The notes: a model not told the origin generated them from the letters alone. Shown: positions 25,531-35,191, counted from the first letter of the stretch. The stretch is 64,000 bases of DNA from Streptomyces sp. NRRL F-2580 (GCF_000720115.1 NZ_JOIR01000018.1:167345-231344); one strand, 5' to 3'. A program made the numbers and translations.

Positions 25531-26138
25531 GCCACCACCTCACGCAGTCCGGCGGGCTGCTGGGGCGGCCTGCCCTGTCGTTTTCCGTCTCTGAAGCTGC
25601 TGTCACTCGAACGTTGGTCCCTGAAGACGTCGCGCAGGGCCTTGAGCGCGTAGTGCGCACGGGATTTGACCGTACCCGCCGGAATGCCGAGGGTGTCGGC
25701 CGCCTCCGCCACGCTGAGCTGCCGGTAGTACAACTCCTTCAGGACGTCACGGTGTTCCGGCGACAGCTGGTCGAGGGCGCCCAGGACCGTCATGCTGTCC
25801 ACCACCGCGTCGGCGTGGTCCGCCTCCACCGGGGGAGTGGCCGAGGCCCCGGAGACCTCCGGGGGCCGTGCGGCCTTGGCCCGGTAGCGGTCGGTGATGA
25901 TGTTGCGGGCCACGGTGAGCAGCCAGCCGCGCACCGAACCCTTTCCGTTGACCAGGACTTCGGAATGCCGCCAGGCCCGGATGAGCGTCTCCTGGACGAC
26001 GTCCTCGGCGGCGGCCCGGTCCCCGGTCAGCCGGGTGGCGTACGCGAGCAGGGCGTGACCGTGCTCGTCGTACACCGACTTGATCAGTGCCTCGTCGGTC
26101 GAGCCCCGCCGAGTGCGGGGCCACAGTGGTCCGGCCAT
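25527..26138 (-). CDS. ECF-subfamily RNA polymerase sigma factor
   Basis: About 203 aa from ATG 26138. Sigma region 2 is ALLAYATRLTGDRAAAEDVVQETLIRAWRH...RGWLLTVARNIITDRYRA, and region 4 is LDQLSPEHRDVLKELYYRQLSVAEAADTLGIPAGTVKSRAHYALKALR. This is a SigK/SigL-like group member, consistent with an RskA-type anti-sigma partner encoded next to it. A longer start at 26207 is possible; the shorter has a GAGAGGGTGAG site. Signal and target genes are unknown; the DUF1996 gene 84 bp upstream on the same strand may belong to the unit. Confidence 0.92.
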   Translation of the reverse strand: MAGPLWPRTRRGSTDEALIKSVYDEHGHALLAYATRLTGDRAAAEDVVQETLIRAWRHSEVLVNGKGSVRGWLLTVARNIITDRYRAKAARPPEVSGASATPPVEADHADAVVDSMTVLGALDQLSPEHRDVLKELYYRQLSVAEAADTLGIPAGTVKSRAHYALKALRDVFRDQRSSDSSFRDGKRQGRPPQQPAGLREVVA

Positions 26139-26221
26139 CTCACCCTCTCCGTCTTCCTCGCTTGGGTGGTGCGGTCGGAACACGCCACCGGCGCCCGTCC
26201 GGTTCACGTGACCTGCGTCAC

Positions 26222-27220
26222 TCAGATCCGGCAGGCGCGTCCCTCGTTGAGGCAGCCGACGACCACGGCCATCTGCCGGTCGGTCATCGCGTTCACGAAC
26301 ATCGCGTGGTCCGTCTTCGGGCTGTGCCGCTGCTCGGGGAAGGAGTCGATCGCCACCGGCACCCCCGCGGGGACCTCGTAGGCGAGCGAGACGCGCAGTT
26401 CGGGCACCGGGAAGAAGTCCGGCGGGCAGACCCCGTTCGTCCCGGGGAAGCGCAGGTGCGAGCGGTGTCCGGCGCCGGCGGTGTCGATGCCGTTCCAGCA
26501 GCTCGGGAACACCAGGGTGCGGGTGACCCTATCGCCCTCGGGGCAGCGCGGGTAGCGGGTGGTCGGCCGGTCGGGGGAGCCGGAACACCCCCAGCGGGCC
26601 CGTACGTCGGCGTCACTGCCCGCCGTATAGGCGACGGCGTCGCCCGTGATCCCGCGCAGGAAGCGCGGCATCGCCACCACCTTGCTCACCGGGCTGCCGC
26701 GGAACTCCACCAGGACCGAGACCTCCGGCAGGATCTCGCCCGCGTTCCCGTGCCCCGCCGAGTGCTCGTGGGGGCGCGTGCCCGGCCGGTCGAGCCGCCG
26801 CAGGACGGGCCAGTAGTACGTGGACCGGTCGCCGCCCGCGCAGCTCGTGGCGGCCGCGTCCAGCGAGGCGTCGGTCGACATCGCGTCCGTGGACAGGTTC
26901 CCCACGTACGCGTGCGTGTGGTGGGCGCCGGCCCGCAGGCCCGGCGAGACCACCAGGTTGTCCTCGTTGTAGTGGCCCTGCTCGTTGCGGCCGCAGTCCA
27001 CCACCACCGAGCCGGCGGATCCGTCGGCACCCGGGGCGGGAGCGGCGGTCGGGACGCGGGGAACATCACGTATGTCCACGTAGTCGGAGGGCGCCGGACG
27101 CCCGGCCACGGTCCCCCCGTGCGGACCGGCCGCTCGCGAGGCACCCAGCACCGCGGCGGTCAGCCCGCCCCCCAGGACCAGGCAGATGACGAGTGTGAGC
27201 AGGCGGCGTTCTTTCCCCAT
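26222..27220 (-). CDS. DUF1996 secreted protein
   Basis: 332 aa with an N-terminal signal or anchor helix (LLTLVICLVLGGGLTAAVLGASRA). The body matches the DUF1996 family: CGRNEQGHYNEDNLVVSPGLRAGAHHTHAYVGN, STYYWPVLRR, and FPSCWNGID...HRSHLRFP, with many conserved His, Cys and Trp. Family members are extracellular and of unknown function, found in actinobacteria and fungi. ATG 27220 is chosen because the longer frame upstream lacks a signal peptide at its start. No obvious operator. Confidence 0.85.
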   Translation of the reverse strand: MGKERRLLTLVICLVLGGGLTAAVLGASRAAGPHGGTVAGRPAPSDYVDIRDVPRVPTAAPAPGADGSAGSVVVDCGRNEQGHYNEDNLVVSPGLRAGAHHTHAYVGNLSTDAMSTDASLDAAATSCAGGDRSTYYWPVLRRLDRPGTRPHEHSAGHGNAGEILPEVSVLVEFRGSPVSKVVAMPRFLRGITGDAVAYTAGSDADVRARWGCSGSPDRPTTRYPRCPEGDRVTRTLVFPSCWNGIDTAGAGHRSHLRFPGTNGVCPPDFFPVPELRVSLAYEVPAGVPVAIDSFPEQRHSPKTDHAMFVNAMTDRQMAVVVGCLNEGRACRI

Positions 27221-27401
27221 GGCGGTCACGGTCGCCGGTGGCGAGACCGTCGTCAACCTGGCATCCGGATGGCGGTCTCCGCCCGGCCCCGGACCACCGG
27301 CCCCACCGGCCCCCACCAGCCCCTCAAGCCCCTTGAAGGGGGCTCCGGTTGTCCGTGGGGCCGCTTGCCCGGCCGGACCGCGACCGCGCACAGTGAGCCG
27401 T

Positions 27402-28151
27402 ATGACATCAGCCGCGACACCCGCCGAACTCCTGCAAGCATTCGCCCGCACCCGCGCCTCGCTCGACGGCGAGGAGGTCACGTTCTGGTGGACCGGTGAC
27501 GTCCACTCCTGGGCCCCGGGCGAGCCCTACCGGCGCCTCTTCGGCTTCGAAGGGCTCAATGTCGCCCGCCTCGTCCCGGACGAGGAGATCGGCGGCTACC
27601 AGCTGCTCTCCAGGGAGGCCGCGTTCTACCTGGACCCCCGGACCCGGGAGATCACGGACACCTGGGAGGGCAAGCCGGTGGTCCACGTCTGGAACGATCC
27701 GGCCAACCAGCGGTGGCGGCCGTTCCCGGTGCCCGTGACCGACCTGGGCGACCAGGTCTGCTTCAGCCTGGAGATCCCGCTCGCCTACCCCTCACCCCTG
27801 CCGGTCGAGGAGTACCCGGCCCAGTCGGCCGACGACACCTACCGGGCGCTGGAGCTCTTCCAGTTCTTCACCCCCCGGGCGGCGCTGGCCACGGACGCGG
27901 CGAGCGTCCCCTCGACGATGTCCTGGACACGGATGTCCCCGTGGCTGCCCTGGATGGAACAGGGCGCGCGCCCCGGCGGCCTCACCTTCCACTGCCGCGG
28001 CCGCAAACTCGACGCGTACACGCAGGTCCCCGAGCGCACCCGCGCGTACATCGCGGACCACCATCCCGAATTCGCCCACGCCCCGGAAAAGTGGAGCGAA
28101 CCGAACGAAACCAGCTGGACCTATTACCGCAAACTCTTCCCGCCGAACTAG
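27402..28151 (+). CDS. DUF1838-family protein
   Basis: 249 aa. The opening RTRASLDGEEVTFWWTGDVHSW...LFGFEGLNVARLVP and then LLSREAAFYLDPRTREITDTWEGKPVVHVWNDP match the DUF1838 family. It has no signal peptide. Function unknown; the beta-rich pattern with many aromatic residues suggests a small-molecule-binding barrel. ATG 27402; it stands alone, divergent from DUF1996. The 357 bp after it (28152-28508) carries no gene and is the leader of the protease gene. Confidence 0.8.
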   Translation: MTSAATPAELLQAFARTRASLDGEEVTFWWTGDVHSWAPGEPYRRLFGFEGLNVARLVPDEEIGGYQLLSREAAFYLDPRTREITDTWEGKPVVHVWNDPANQRWRPFPVPVTDLGDQVCFSLEIPLAYPSPLPVEEYPAQSADDTYRALELFQFFTPRAALATDAASVPSTMSWTRMSPWLPWMEQGARPGGLTFHCRGRKLDAYTQVPERTRAYIADHHPEFAHAPEKWSEPNETSWTYYRKLFPPN

Positions 28152-28508
28152 CTCCGCGCTCCCGCTCCCCGCCGCCGAGGGACCTCCGGGGGATGCGGCA
28201 GGGGGCGGACAAGGGTTTTCCCCGTATCGAGTTCATCGCCGCGTTGCCTACTGTCTGCCCACCGGCGACCTTCCCCTGACGGGGCGGTTCACGCGCCAAC
28301 CCCACATGGCGTGTAGGCCCCACCGTCCGGGGAAGGGCCGGGAACGCCGTTGTCCCTGCCTCGCCGTTGCGGCGGGACGACGTGGCGTGCGGCGGCGGCC
28401 GGGGCGAGACCGACCAACTCGCTCCCGGCCCCGCGGCCGCCGGAACCTCCCACACTGCACCGACCGGCCGCTCCGGCCTGCCCGGAAACGGCCCGCGAAG
28501 GGGAACAC

Positions 28509-30317
28509 GTGCACGCTTCCAGACGCCGGCTCATATCCGTGGTGGCCATGTCCGTCACCCTGCTCGCCGGCTCCGCCACCGCCGCGGCCTCCGTGGCCGT
28601 GGCCGTCGAGAACCCCGGCGCGGCACCGGCCGCCACGGTCGCCGCCACGGCGCCCGTCCAGAACCTCATCGTCGGGTACAAGTCCTCGGCCACCGAGGCC
28701 AGCTCGAACACCGCGGCCGCCGACGACGCCGCCGCCAAGGGCAAGAAGGCCGGCAAGAAGGCGAAGTTCGACCGCCGCCTCGGCACCGGAGCCGCCCTGG
28801 TCAACCTCGGCGGGACCGTGGCCCCGGCCGACGCGGCCGACGTGATGGCCCAGTTCCGCGCCGACCCGGACGTCGCCTATGTAGAGCCGGACTCCCGCGC
28901 CTACGCCCAGGCCGTCACCCCGAACGACACCGAGTACGCCAAGCAGTGGGACCTCTTCGAGCCCACCGCCGGCATGAACGTTCCCGGCGCCTGGGACAAG
29001 ACCACCGGCTCCGGCGTCACCGTCGCCGTGATCGACACCGGCTACGTCGCCCACTCGGACGTCGCCCCGAACATCGTCGCGGGCTACGACTTCATCTCCA
29101 GCGCCGCCGACGCCCGTGACGGCAACGGCCGCGACAACAACCCCGCCGACCAGGGCGACTGGAACGCCACCGACGGCGAGTGCGGCCTCGGCTCCAAGGC
29201 CGGCAACTCCTCCTGGCACGGCACCCACGTCGCGGGCACCATCGCCGCGGCCACGAACAACTCCAAGGGCGTCGCCGGCATCGCGTACGGCGCGAAGATC
29301 CAGCCCGTCCGCGTGCTCGGCAAGTGCGGCGGCGCCACCTCGGACATCGTCGACGCCATCACCTGGGCCTCCGGCGGCTCCGTGGCCGGTGTCCCGGCCA
29401 ACGCCACCCCGGCCAAGGTCATCAACATGAGCCTCGGCGGCTCGGGCGCCTGCGGCACCAGCTACCAGAACGCCATCAACGCCGCCGTCGCCCGCGGTAC
29501 CACCGTGGTCGTCGCGGCCGGCAACAGCAACGCGGACGCGGCGAACTTCTCGCCCGCCAGCTGCAACAACGTGATCAACGTCGCCTCGACCAACCGCGCC
29601 GGCGACCGCTCGTACTACTCCAACTACGGTGCGATCATCGACGTCGCCGCCCCGGGCGGTGAGACCCGCCGCGCCACCGACACGCCCGGCACCGTCACCA
29701 CCCCCGAGAACGCCATCCTCTCCACGCTGAACGCGGGCACCACCACCCCCGGCGCCGAGACCTACAAGCCCTACCAGGGCACCAGCATGGCCGCCCCGCA
29801 CGTCGCGGGCCTCGCCGCCCTGCTGAAGTCGGCGAACTCCGCGCTGACCCCGGCGCAGATCGAGTCGGCGATCAAGACGAACGCCCGTCCGCTGGCCGGC
29901 ACCTGCACCGGCGGCTGCGGCACCGGTCTCGCCGACGCCGCCGCGACCGTCGCCGCCGTCACCTCGACCCCGCCCACCCCGGGCTTCGAGAACGGCACGG
30001 ACGTCACCATCGGTGACAACACCACCGTGGAGAGCCCGATCACCGTCAGCGGTGTGACCGGCAACGCCCCGGCCACCCTCAAGGTCGGCGTGAACATCGT
30101 CCACACCTACATCGGCGACCTCAAGGTCGACCTGGTGGCTCCGGACGGCACCGTCTACACGCTCCACAACCGGGCCGGCGGCAGCACCGACAACATCAAC
30201 CAGGTCTTCACCGTCAACGCCTCCTCCGAGGTCGCGAACGGCACCTGGAAGCTCCGTGTGAACGACAACGCCGGCGGCGACACCGGCAAGATCGACTCCT
30301 GGAACCTCGCGTTCTGA
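28509..30317 (+). CDS. Secreted subtilisin-like protease with P domain
   Basis: 602 aa from GTG 28509. Signal peptide 1 to about 30, then an inhibitor-I9-like propeptide (about 50-135), an S8 peptidase domain with Asp176 (AVIDTGY), His237 (SSWHGTHVAG) and Ser426 (GTSMAAPHVAG), and a C-terminal proprotein-convertase P domain (about 505-602, HTYIGDLKVDLVAPDGT). Extracellular broad protease; the propeptide should be removed on maturation. A GTG start with GAAGGGGAA before it fits the signal peptide; the upstream frame to 28350 is Pro/Arg-rich and not likely coding. A strong hairpin follows at 30394. Confidence 0.93.
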   Translation: MHASRRRLISVVAMSVTLLAGSATAAASVAVAVENPGAAPAATVAATAPVQNLIVGYKSSATEASSNTAAADDAAAKGKKAGKKAKFDRRLGTGAALVNLGGTVAPADAADVMAQFRADPDVAYVEPDSRAYAQAVTPNDTEYAKQWDLFEPTAGMNVPGAWDKTTGSGVTVAVIDTGYVAHSDVAPNIVAGYDFISSAADARDGNGRDNNPADQGDWNATDGECGLGSKAGNSSWHGTHVAGTIAAATNNSKGVAGIAYGAKIQPVRVLGKCGGATSDIVDAITWASGGSVAGVPANATPAKVINMSLGGSGACGTSYQNAINAAVARGTTVVVAAGNSNADAANFSPASCNNVINVASTNRAGDRSYYSNYGAIIDVAAPGGETRRATDTPGTVTTPENAILSTLNAGTTTPGAETYKPYQGTSMAAPHVAGLAALLKSANSALTPAQIESAIKTNARPLAGTCTGGCGTGLADAAATVAAVTSTPPTPGFENGTDVTIGDNTTVESPITVSGVTGNAPATLKVGVNIVHTYIGDLKVDLVAPDGTVYTLHNRAGGSTDNINQVFTVNASSEVANGTWKLRVNDNAGGDTGKIDSWNLAF

Positions 30318-30393
30318 GTCGCATCCCCTTCACTGGGAGTCCGCACCAACTCGGCCTGACGGGCCGATAGTACGGACCAAAGGAATCCCCGGG

Positions 30394-30431
30394 CCTGCCG
30401 ATACCACGCGTATCGGCAGGTCCGCCGGGTT
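30394..30431 (+). terminator. Rho-independent terminator after protease
   Basis: CCTGCCGATAC (30394-30404) pairs perfectly with GTATCGGCAGG (30410-30420) across CACGC, followed shortly by GGGTTTTCC. Confidence 0.75.
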
Positions 30432-30551
30432 TTCCGTGCCGAGTGACTGAATTCTGCGTCACAATCCGGGCCCACCTGCCGTCCGACCTCGTATTCTCGC
30501 CTCTCACAGGAAAGGCACAGGAGCTGGGTACTGGAAGGCTGGTGGCTGTGC

Positions 30552-33320
30552 GTGGTGGCGGCGACGGGGAACGCTGACACGAGTGTCGGACACGGTGAAC
30601 TCATCAAGGCGGTCGACCATGCGCTGACCACGCACGGCCGGGCACTGCTCACCGGACCCGCCGGCGCGGGCAAGACCGAGATCGTGCGCGCCGTCGCGGC
30701 CGCGGCCGAATCCCGCCGCGAGAGCGTGCTCCGCCTCGCCCCCGAGGCCGCCGACCAGTGGATACCCGAAGCGTCCGCGGCCGCCCTCCTCGCCTCCGTC
30801 CCCGGCGCCGCCCTGGACCAGCTCTCCGGCCCCCAGCGCACCGCCATCGCCCTGCTGCGCCGAGAGGCCGACGCCCCCCGCGCCGGACGCGATCACATCG
30901 CGCTGCGCCTCGCCGTCGTCGAGGTGCTCCGCAGCCTCGCCGCCCGCCAGCCCGTCCTGCTCGTCCTCGACAACGCCCAGTGGCTCGACGCCGAGAGCAC
31001 CGACCTGCTCCGTTTCGCACTGCGCCTCACCCCGCCCCGCGTCCGGGTCCTGGTCGCCGAATGCGTCCAGGGCGGAGCCTCCGTCGGCGAGCCCCTCTGC
31101 GGCCCCCACGTCCCCGCGATACGCGTCCCCCCGCTCGGCGCCGACGAGGTCGCCGAACTCCTCGTCCGCCACTGCCTCCCCGCCCGCCTCGCCGGACGCA
31201 TCCACCAGGCCAGCGGCGGCAACCCGCGCCTCGCCCTCGCCCTCGGCCACTCCCTCGCCGAAGCCGCCGAGGCCCGCGACAGCAGCGCCCACCACGCCGA
31301 CCCGCTGCCCGTCTCCGGTCAGGCCCGCGAGGTGGCCCGCCGGCTCCTCGCCGGGGTGCCCGCCCAGGCCCGCCGCACCCTGCTGCTCGCCGCCCTCGCC
31401 GCCCGCCCCACCACCTCCCTGCTCCGCCGGGCCGGCCGCCCCGACGCCGAGGCCGAGCTGGCCGAGGCGGAGCGGGCCGCGCTGGTCAGGGTGGGGGAGG
31501 ACGGCACCGTGGAGTTCACCGCGGGCGCCCTCCTCACCGCCCTCGCCGCCGACGCGGGCTGGCCCGAACGGGCCGCCGGGCACGCGGCCCTGGCCGCCGC
31601 CGTCGACGACCCCGTCCAGGCCGTACGCCACCGGGCGCTGGCCGTGGACACCCCGGACCAGTGGCTCGCCGCGGAGATCACCGAGGCCGCCGCCGTCTGC
31701 CGCCGCCGGGGCCAGCGGGCCCTCGCCGCCGAACTCGGCCTGCTCGCCGCCGAACGTACGCCGTCCTGGCTGGCCGGCGAGGAACTGACCCGGCTCGTCA
31801 CCGCCGCCGAGGACGCCGGCTGGGCCGGCCGGGCCGACCTCGCGCGCCGCGCCACTCGGGCCGTCCTGGCCCGCGACGCCTCGCCCGCCGACCGGGTACG
31901 GGCCCGGCTCGCCGTGATGGACGCCGCCGGACAGGCCCTGGGCGCCCTGGACGAGACCTTCGCGTACGCCATGGACGAGGCGGCCGGGGACCCCTCGCTC
32001 CAGGCCGCCGTCCAGCTGCGGATCGCCTGGAAGCACAACCTCAGCGACGGCGACCCGGTCCGCTCCCGCGACGCGGCGGCCGAGGCCGGCCGGCTCGCCG
32101 CGCTCGGCGGCGACCAGACCGCCGAGGCCATGGCCCTGACCGTGCGGGCCCGCATGGGCCGCATCCTCGGGGACACGGACGCCGAGGAGATCCTGGCCGA
32201 GGCTCTGGCCCTGCCCGCGCCCGAGGTGCCGCTCGGCATGCGCAACGCCCCGCAGTACCTCGCCGTCCGGCACGCCTTCTTCGACGACCGCCTCGCCGAC
32301 GCCCGGCGGCAGCTGATGGTCCTGCTCCCGGCCGTCCAGCGCACCGGCTCCGCCGAGGACGTCTTCGAGGTCCTGCGCAGCCTCACCGAGGTGGAGCTGC
32401 GCAGCGGCCGCTGCGAGGCCGCCTCCGCCCACGCCCGCCGGGCCCTGGAGCTGACCATCGAGGCGGGCCTGTCACCCGGGCCCGCCTGGTACGTCGCCGC
32501 GATGGCCGAGGCCATGGGCGGCAGCTTCGCGCGCGCCGCCGGCTACGCCCGGCGCGGCATCCAGGCCTCACAGGAGGAGCAGGACCAGGTCTTCCTCTCG
32601 CGCAGCCTGCACGCGCTCGGCCTGGTCGAGCTGGCCACCGGAGAGGCGGCGAAGGCGGTCGCCACCCTGCGCCGCGTCGCCGCGCTGGAGGCCGCCCAGC
32701 AGGTGGTGGACCCCTCGGTCCTGCGCTGGCACGGTGAGCTGGCCGAGGCGCTGATCGCCGCGGACGCGCCCGGCGAGGCCGCCGAACTCCTCGATCGCGT
32801 CGGTGCGGACGCCCTGGGCCTCGGCCGCACCGGGGTGGTCGCCGCGCTCGACCGGGCCCGGGGCCTGTGCCTGTCGGCCCAGGGGGAGGCCGATGAGGCG
32901 GTCCACCTGCTGGAGACCACGGCGCGGCGCTTCGCCGACCTGCAACTGCCTCTGGAGCGGGGCCGTACGCTGCTCGCCCTCGCCCGGGTGGAGCGCCGTC
33001 GGCGCCGCCGGGCCCCCGCCCGCGCGGCGCTGCGGGCGGCGGCCGAGGTGTTCGGCCTGGCCGGGGCGGCCCCCTGGACCGAGCTCGCCAGGGAGCCGGC
33101 TCCCGGCGAGGGAGGCGGTGCGCAGGTGCAGGCGGCCGCGGTGCTGACCGAGGCCGAGTCGCGGCTGGCCCTGCTGGTCAGCCAGGGCGCCAGCAACCAG
33201 GAGGCTGCGGCCAAGCTGTTCCTCAGCGTCAAGACGGTGGAGGCCCGGCTGACCCGCATCTACCAGAAGCTCGACGTCCGCTCGCGGGCCCAGCTCGCGA
33301 CCGCCCTGCGCACCCTCTGA
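30552..33320 (+). CDS. LuxR-family (LAL-type) ATPase regulator
   Basis: 922 aa. N-terminal P-loop ATPase with Walker A GPAGAGKTE (Lys41) and Walker B PVLLVLDNAQWLD (about 134-146). A long helical TPR-like middle follows, and the C-terminus (about 860-915) is a LuxR/GerE helix-turn-helix (LLVSQGASNQEAAAKLFLSVKTVEARLTRIYQKLDVRSRAQLATAL). Large ATP-binding LuxR regulators respond to ligands and often control secondary metabolism or sugar use. No cluster flanks it; the protease before and chitinase after may be targets but this is guesswork. GTG 30552. Confidence 0.9.
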   Translation: MVAATGNADTSVGHGELIKAVDHALTTHGRALLTGPAGAGKTEIVRAVAAAAESRRESVLRLAPEAADQWIPEASAAALLASVPGAALDQLSGPQRTAIALLRREADAPRAGRDHIALRLAVVEVLRSLAARQPVLLVLDNAQWLDAESTDLLRFALRLTPPRVRVLVAECVQGGASVGEPLCGPHVPAIRVPPLGADEVAELLVRHCLPARLAGRIHQASGGNPRLALALGHSLAEAAEARDSSAHHADPLPVSGQAREVARRLLAGVPAQARRTLLLAALAARPTTSLLRRAGRPDAEAELAEAERAALVRVGEDGTVEFTAGALLTALAADAGWPERAAGHAALAAAVDDPVQAVRHRALAVDTPDQWLAAEITEAAAVCRRRGQRALAAELGLLAAERTPSWLAGEELTRLVTAAEDAGWAGRADLARRATRAVLARDASPADRVRARLAVMDAAGQALGALDETFAYAMDEAAGDPSLQAAVQLRIAWKHNLSDGDPVRSRDAAAEAGRLAALGGDQTAEAMALTVRARMGRILGDTDAEEILAEALALPAPEVPLGMRNAPQYLAVRHAFFDDRLADARRQLMVLLPAVQRTGSAEDVFEVLRSLTEVELRSGRCEAASAHARRALELTIEAGLSPGPAWYVAAMAEAMGGSFARAAGYARRGIQASQEEQDQVFLSRSLHALGLVELATGEAAKAVATLRRVAALEAAQQVVDPSVLRWHGELAEALIAADAPGEAAELLDRVGADALGLGRTGVVAALDRARGLCLSAQGEADEAVHLLETTARRFADLQLPLERGRTLLALARVERRRRRRAPARAALRAAAEVFGLAGAAPWTELAREPAPGEGGGAQVQAAAVLTEAESRLALLVSQGASNQEAAAKLFLSVKTVEARLTRIYQKLDVRSRAQLATALRTL

Positions 33321-33341
33321 CCGCACCGCGGGATCAGCGGA

Positions 33342-34256
33342 TCAGCAGCCGAGGTTGTTGCCCGGGGTCACCCCCAGCAGCTGGGTGAAGCTCTGGTACT
33401 TCGCGATGCGGCTCTGGACCTGGGCCGGGTTGCCGCCGTTGCACTCCAGGGACCCGTTGATGGAGCGGATGGTCTCGCCGAAGCCCGAGCCGTTCACCAT
33501 GGCGGCGTGCGCGGTCATCGTGCCCGGGCCGTTCTGGGTGTTCCAGTACCAGAGCGCCGTCTTCATGGCGACGGCCGGGTCCTGCTCCACGAGGTACGGG
33601 TTGGCGAGGAGGTTGATGCCCAGCGCGTCACCGGCCGCCTTGTAGTTGAAGTTCCAGCTGAGCTGGATGGGGCCGCGGCCGTAGTACGCCGCCTGCCCCG
33701 CCGGACAGCCGTACGGCTGGCTCGTGTCGCAGTAGTGGGGGTAGTTGGCGGTGTTCTGCTCGACGATGTACACGAGTCCGCCCGTCTCGTGCGAGACGTT
33801 CGCGAGGAAGGCCGCGGCCTCGCGCCGCTTCACGGTGTCGTCCCCGGTGTTGGCGAATCCGGGGTAGGCGGACAGCGCCGCGACCAGGCCGTTGTACGTG
33901 TAGAAGGGGTTCCGGTTCGGGAACATCTGGTTGAACTGGGCCTCGGAGACCACGAATCCGGACGGGTTGCCCGGGTCGGGGTCCTGGCCCCCGCCACCGC
34001 AGGAGCCCTGGTCCGACCAGACGCCCCACTGCCCGGTGGTGCCGGGCGTCTCGCCCTGGGTCCACCACTTGGCCTGCCAGTTGTGTCCGGCGTACGAGGC
34101 GCTCATGCCGTTCGTGTAGACGGCGGACGAGGTCCAGGCTCCGGCGCAGGGAGCCGCCGCAGAGGCGGGGGAGGAGGGGAGGGCGATGGCGAGGCCGACC
34201 GTGACGGCCGCGGCGGCGGCCAGGGAGAGGGCACGGCGGCGAAGCGTACGAATCAC
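33342..34256 (-). CDS. GH19 chitinase with N-terminal chitin-binding domain
   Basis: 304 aa. Signal peptide 1-34 (ALPSSPASAAA), then a CBM5/12-like chitin-binding domain (about 36-86, with WQAKWWTQGETP), a Gly/Pro linker, and a GH19 catalytic domain. The two acid residues are Glu157 in SHETGG and Glu166 in IVEQN, nine apart as in family 19; YYGRGPIQLSWNFNY is the family block. It hydrolyses chitin outside the cell. Two DasR-like sites overlap the promoter. Confidence 0.95.
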   Translation of the reverse strand: MIRTLRRRALSLAAAAAVTVGLAIALPSSPASAAAPCAGAWTSSAVYTNGMSASYAGHNWQAKWWTQGETPGTTGQWGVWSDQGSCGGGGQDPDPGNPSGFVVSEAQFNQMFPNRNPFYTYNGLVAALSAYPGFANTGDDTVKRREAAAFLANVSHETGGLVYIVEQNTANYPHYCDTSQPYGCPAGQAAYYGRGPIQLSWNFNYKAAGDALGINLLANPYLVEQDPAVAMKTALWYWNTQNGPGTMTAHAAMVNGSGFGETIRSINGSLECNGGNPAQVQSRIAKYQSFTQLLGVTPGNNLGC

Positions 34257-34318
34257 GCAACTGCTCCTTCAGTGGGGGGAATTGCCGTGGGGGGCAACTG
34301 CGCCCACTGAAGCGAAGG

Positions 34319-34346
34319 TGGTCTGTACCTGTCAAGGTCTAGACCA
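34319..34346 (-). promoter_or_regulatory. Twin DasR-like operators of chitinase promoter
   Basis: On the minus strand TGGTCTAGACCT (34346-34335) and AGGTACAGACCA (34330-34319) are 12-bp repeats spaced 16 bp start to start. They match the TGGTCTAGACCA core of dre sites, the N-acetylglucosamine-responsive elements known in Streptomyces chitinase promoters. TTGACA (34335-34330) between them is a plausible -35. Confidence 0.75.
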
Positions 34347-34402
34347 AGTGAAACGCGCCGGTGTCACGCGTGACGCGTGACACCGGCGCGAGGCCGGGTC
34401 GA

Positions 34403-34816
34403 TCAGCTGCCGGCGGAGACGTTGCCGGAGAGGATCGGGATGTTGCTGAGGATGTGCGAGGCCGACTCGTCACCCTTCGCCTGGGTGGAGTTCTCGGCGC
34501 ACTGCTGGTTCTGCGGGTTCGACAGGACGTTGACGTCCTGGACGCCGATGTTGGCGATGACCGCGAACAGGGACTGGGCATTGACCTTGGCCGGCAGGCC
34601 GATGCAGAGCTTGTTCAGGGAGCCCTGGACGGCGCTGAGCTGCGGGCTCATCTTGCCGTGGGTCTCCTGGTTGCCGTAGATCTGCGCGGCGTCGTTGCCG
34701 TTGACGGTGGTGACCCCCTCGTCGTTGCCGATGGCCATGGCCGGGGAGGCGAGTGCGGCACCCGCGCCGAGCACGGAGGCGGTGACGGCGGCGGTGGCCA
34801 TGAACTTCTTGAACAT
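34403..34816 (-). CDS. Rodlin
   Basis: 137 aa. Signal peptide 1-26 (MFKKFMATAAVTASVLGAGAALASPAMA), then a mature part with IGNDEGVTTVNGNDAAQIYGN and QSLFAVIANIGVQDVNVLSNPQNQQC, typical of RdlA/RdlB rodlins, which organise chaplin fibrils into rodlets on aerial hyphae and spores. ATG 34816 with AAGGAT. Streptomyces coelicolor has a divergent rdlA/rdlB pair; here only one gene is seen and it faces no partner within 500 bp. Confidence 0.88.
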   Translation of the reverse strand: MFKKFMATAAVTASVLGAGAALASPAMAIGNDEGVTTVNGNDAAQIYGNQETHGKMSPQLSAVQGSLNKLCIGLPAKVNAQSLFAVIANIGVQDVNVLSNPQNQQCAENSTQAKGDESASHILSNIPILSGNVSAGS

Positions 34817-34990
34817 GTGGGGGATCCTTCTGTCGCACTGTCGCATGAGATAGCTGCCCTCGGCGGGACGAGCTGATCAACTGTCGACAGTGCCAGGAGT
34901 TATCCTCCCTCACCCGGGTGGCCCAATGGCGGGCGGAGTCGCCCGGTCCCGCCGCCGCGGCGGCGAGACTGAGCTCCTCGGGTGCGAGGG

Positions 34991-35191
34991 TCAGCCGGTC
35001 TTGCGGCGGACCTTCTTGTTCTTGCCGCCGGGGCCGCTGCTGGCGCCCTGGACCTTCGCCCGGCTCTGGTGCGCCTGCTGGGACTGGGCGTTCGCCGCGT
35101 TGCGCTCCAGGGCCTCCCGGAACTTGCGCTTGGCCGCATCGGCCGGGGACTCGTCCTCCGGGGCCTGCGGGGTGTCTGTTTCGTCAGCCAT
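34991..35191 (-). CDS. DUF5302-family small protein
   Basis: 66 aa, acidic then very basic: MADETDTPQAPEDESP, a central helix KRKFREALERNAANAQSQQ, and a Lys-rich end NKKVRRKTG. It matches the DUF5302 family of small actinobacterial proteins; function unknown. ATG 35191 follows AGGAGGA, a strong site. The gene overlaps nothing and sits between rodlin and ferredoxin reductase genes. Confidence 0.75.
   Translation of the reverse strand: MADETDTPQAPEDESPADAAKRKFREALERNAANAQSQQAHQSRAKVQGASSGPGGKNKKVRRKTG

Noticed and set aside
30504..32432. 642-aa minus-strand open frame under the LuxR-type gene
   Set aside because: Gly/Gln/Val-rich shadow of the plus-strand regulator; no recognisable domain.
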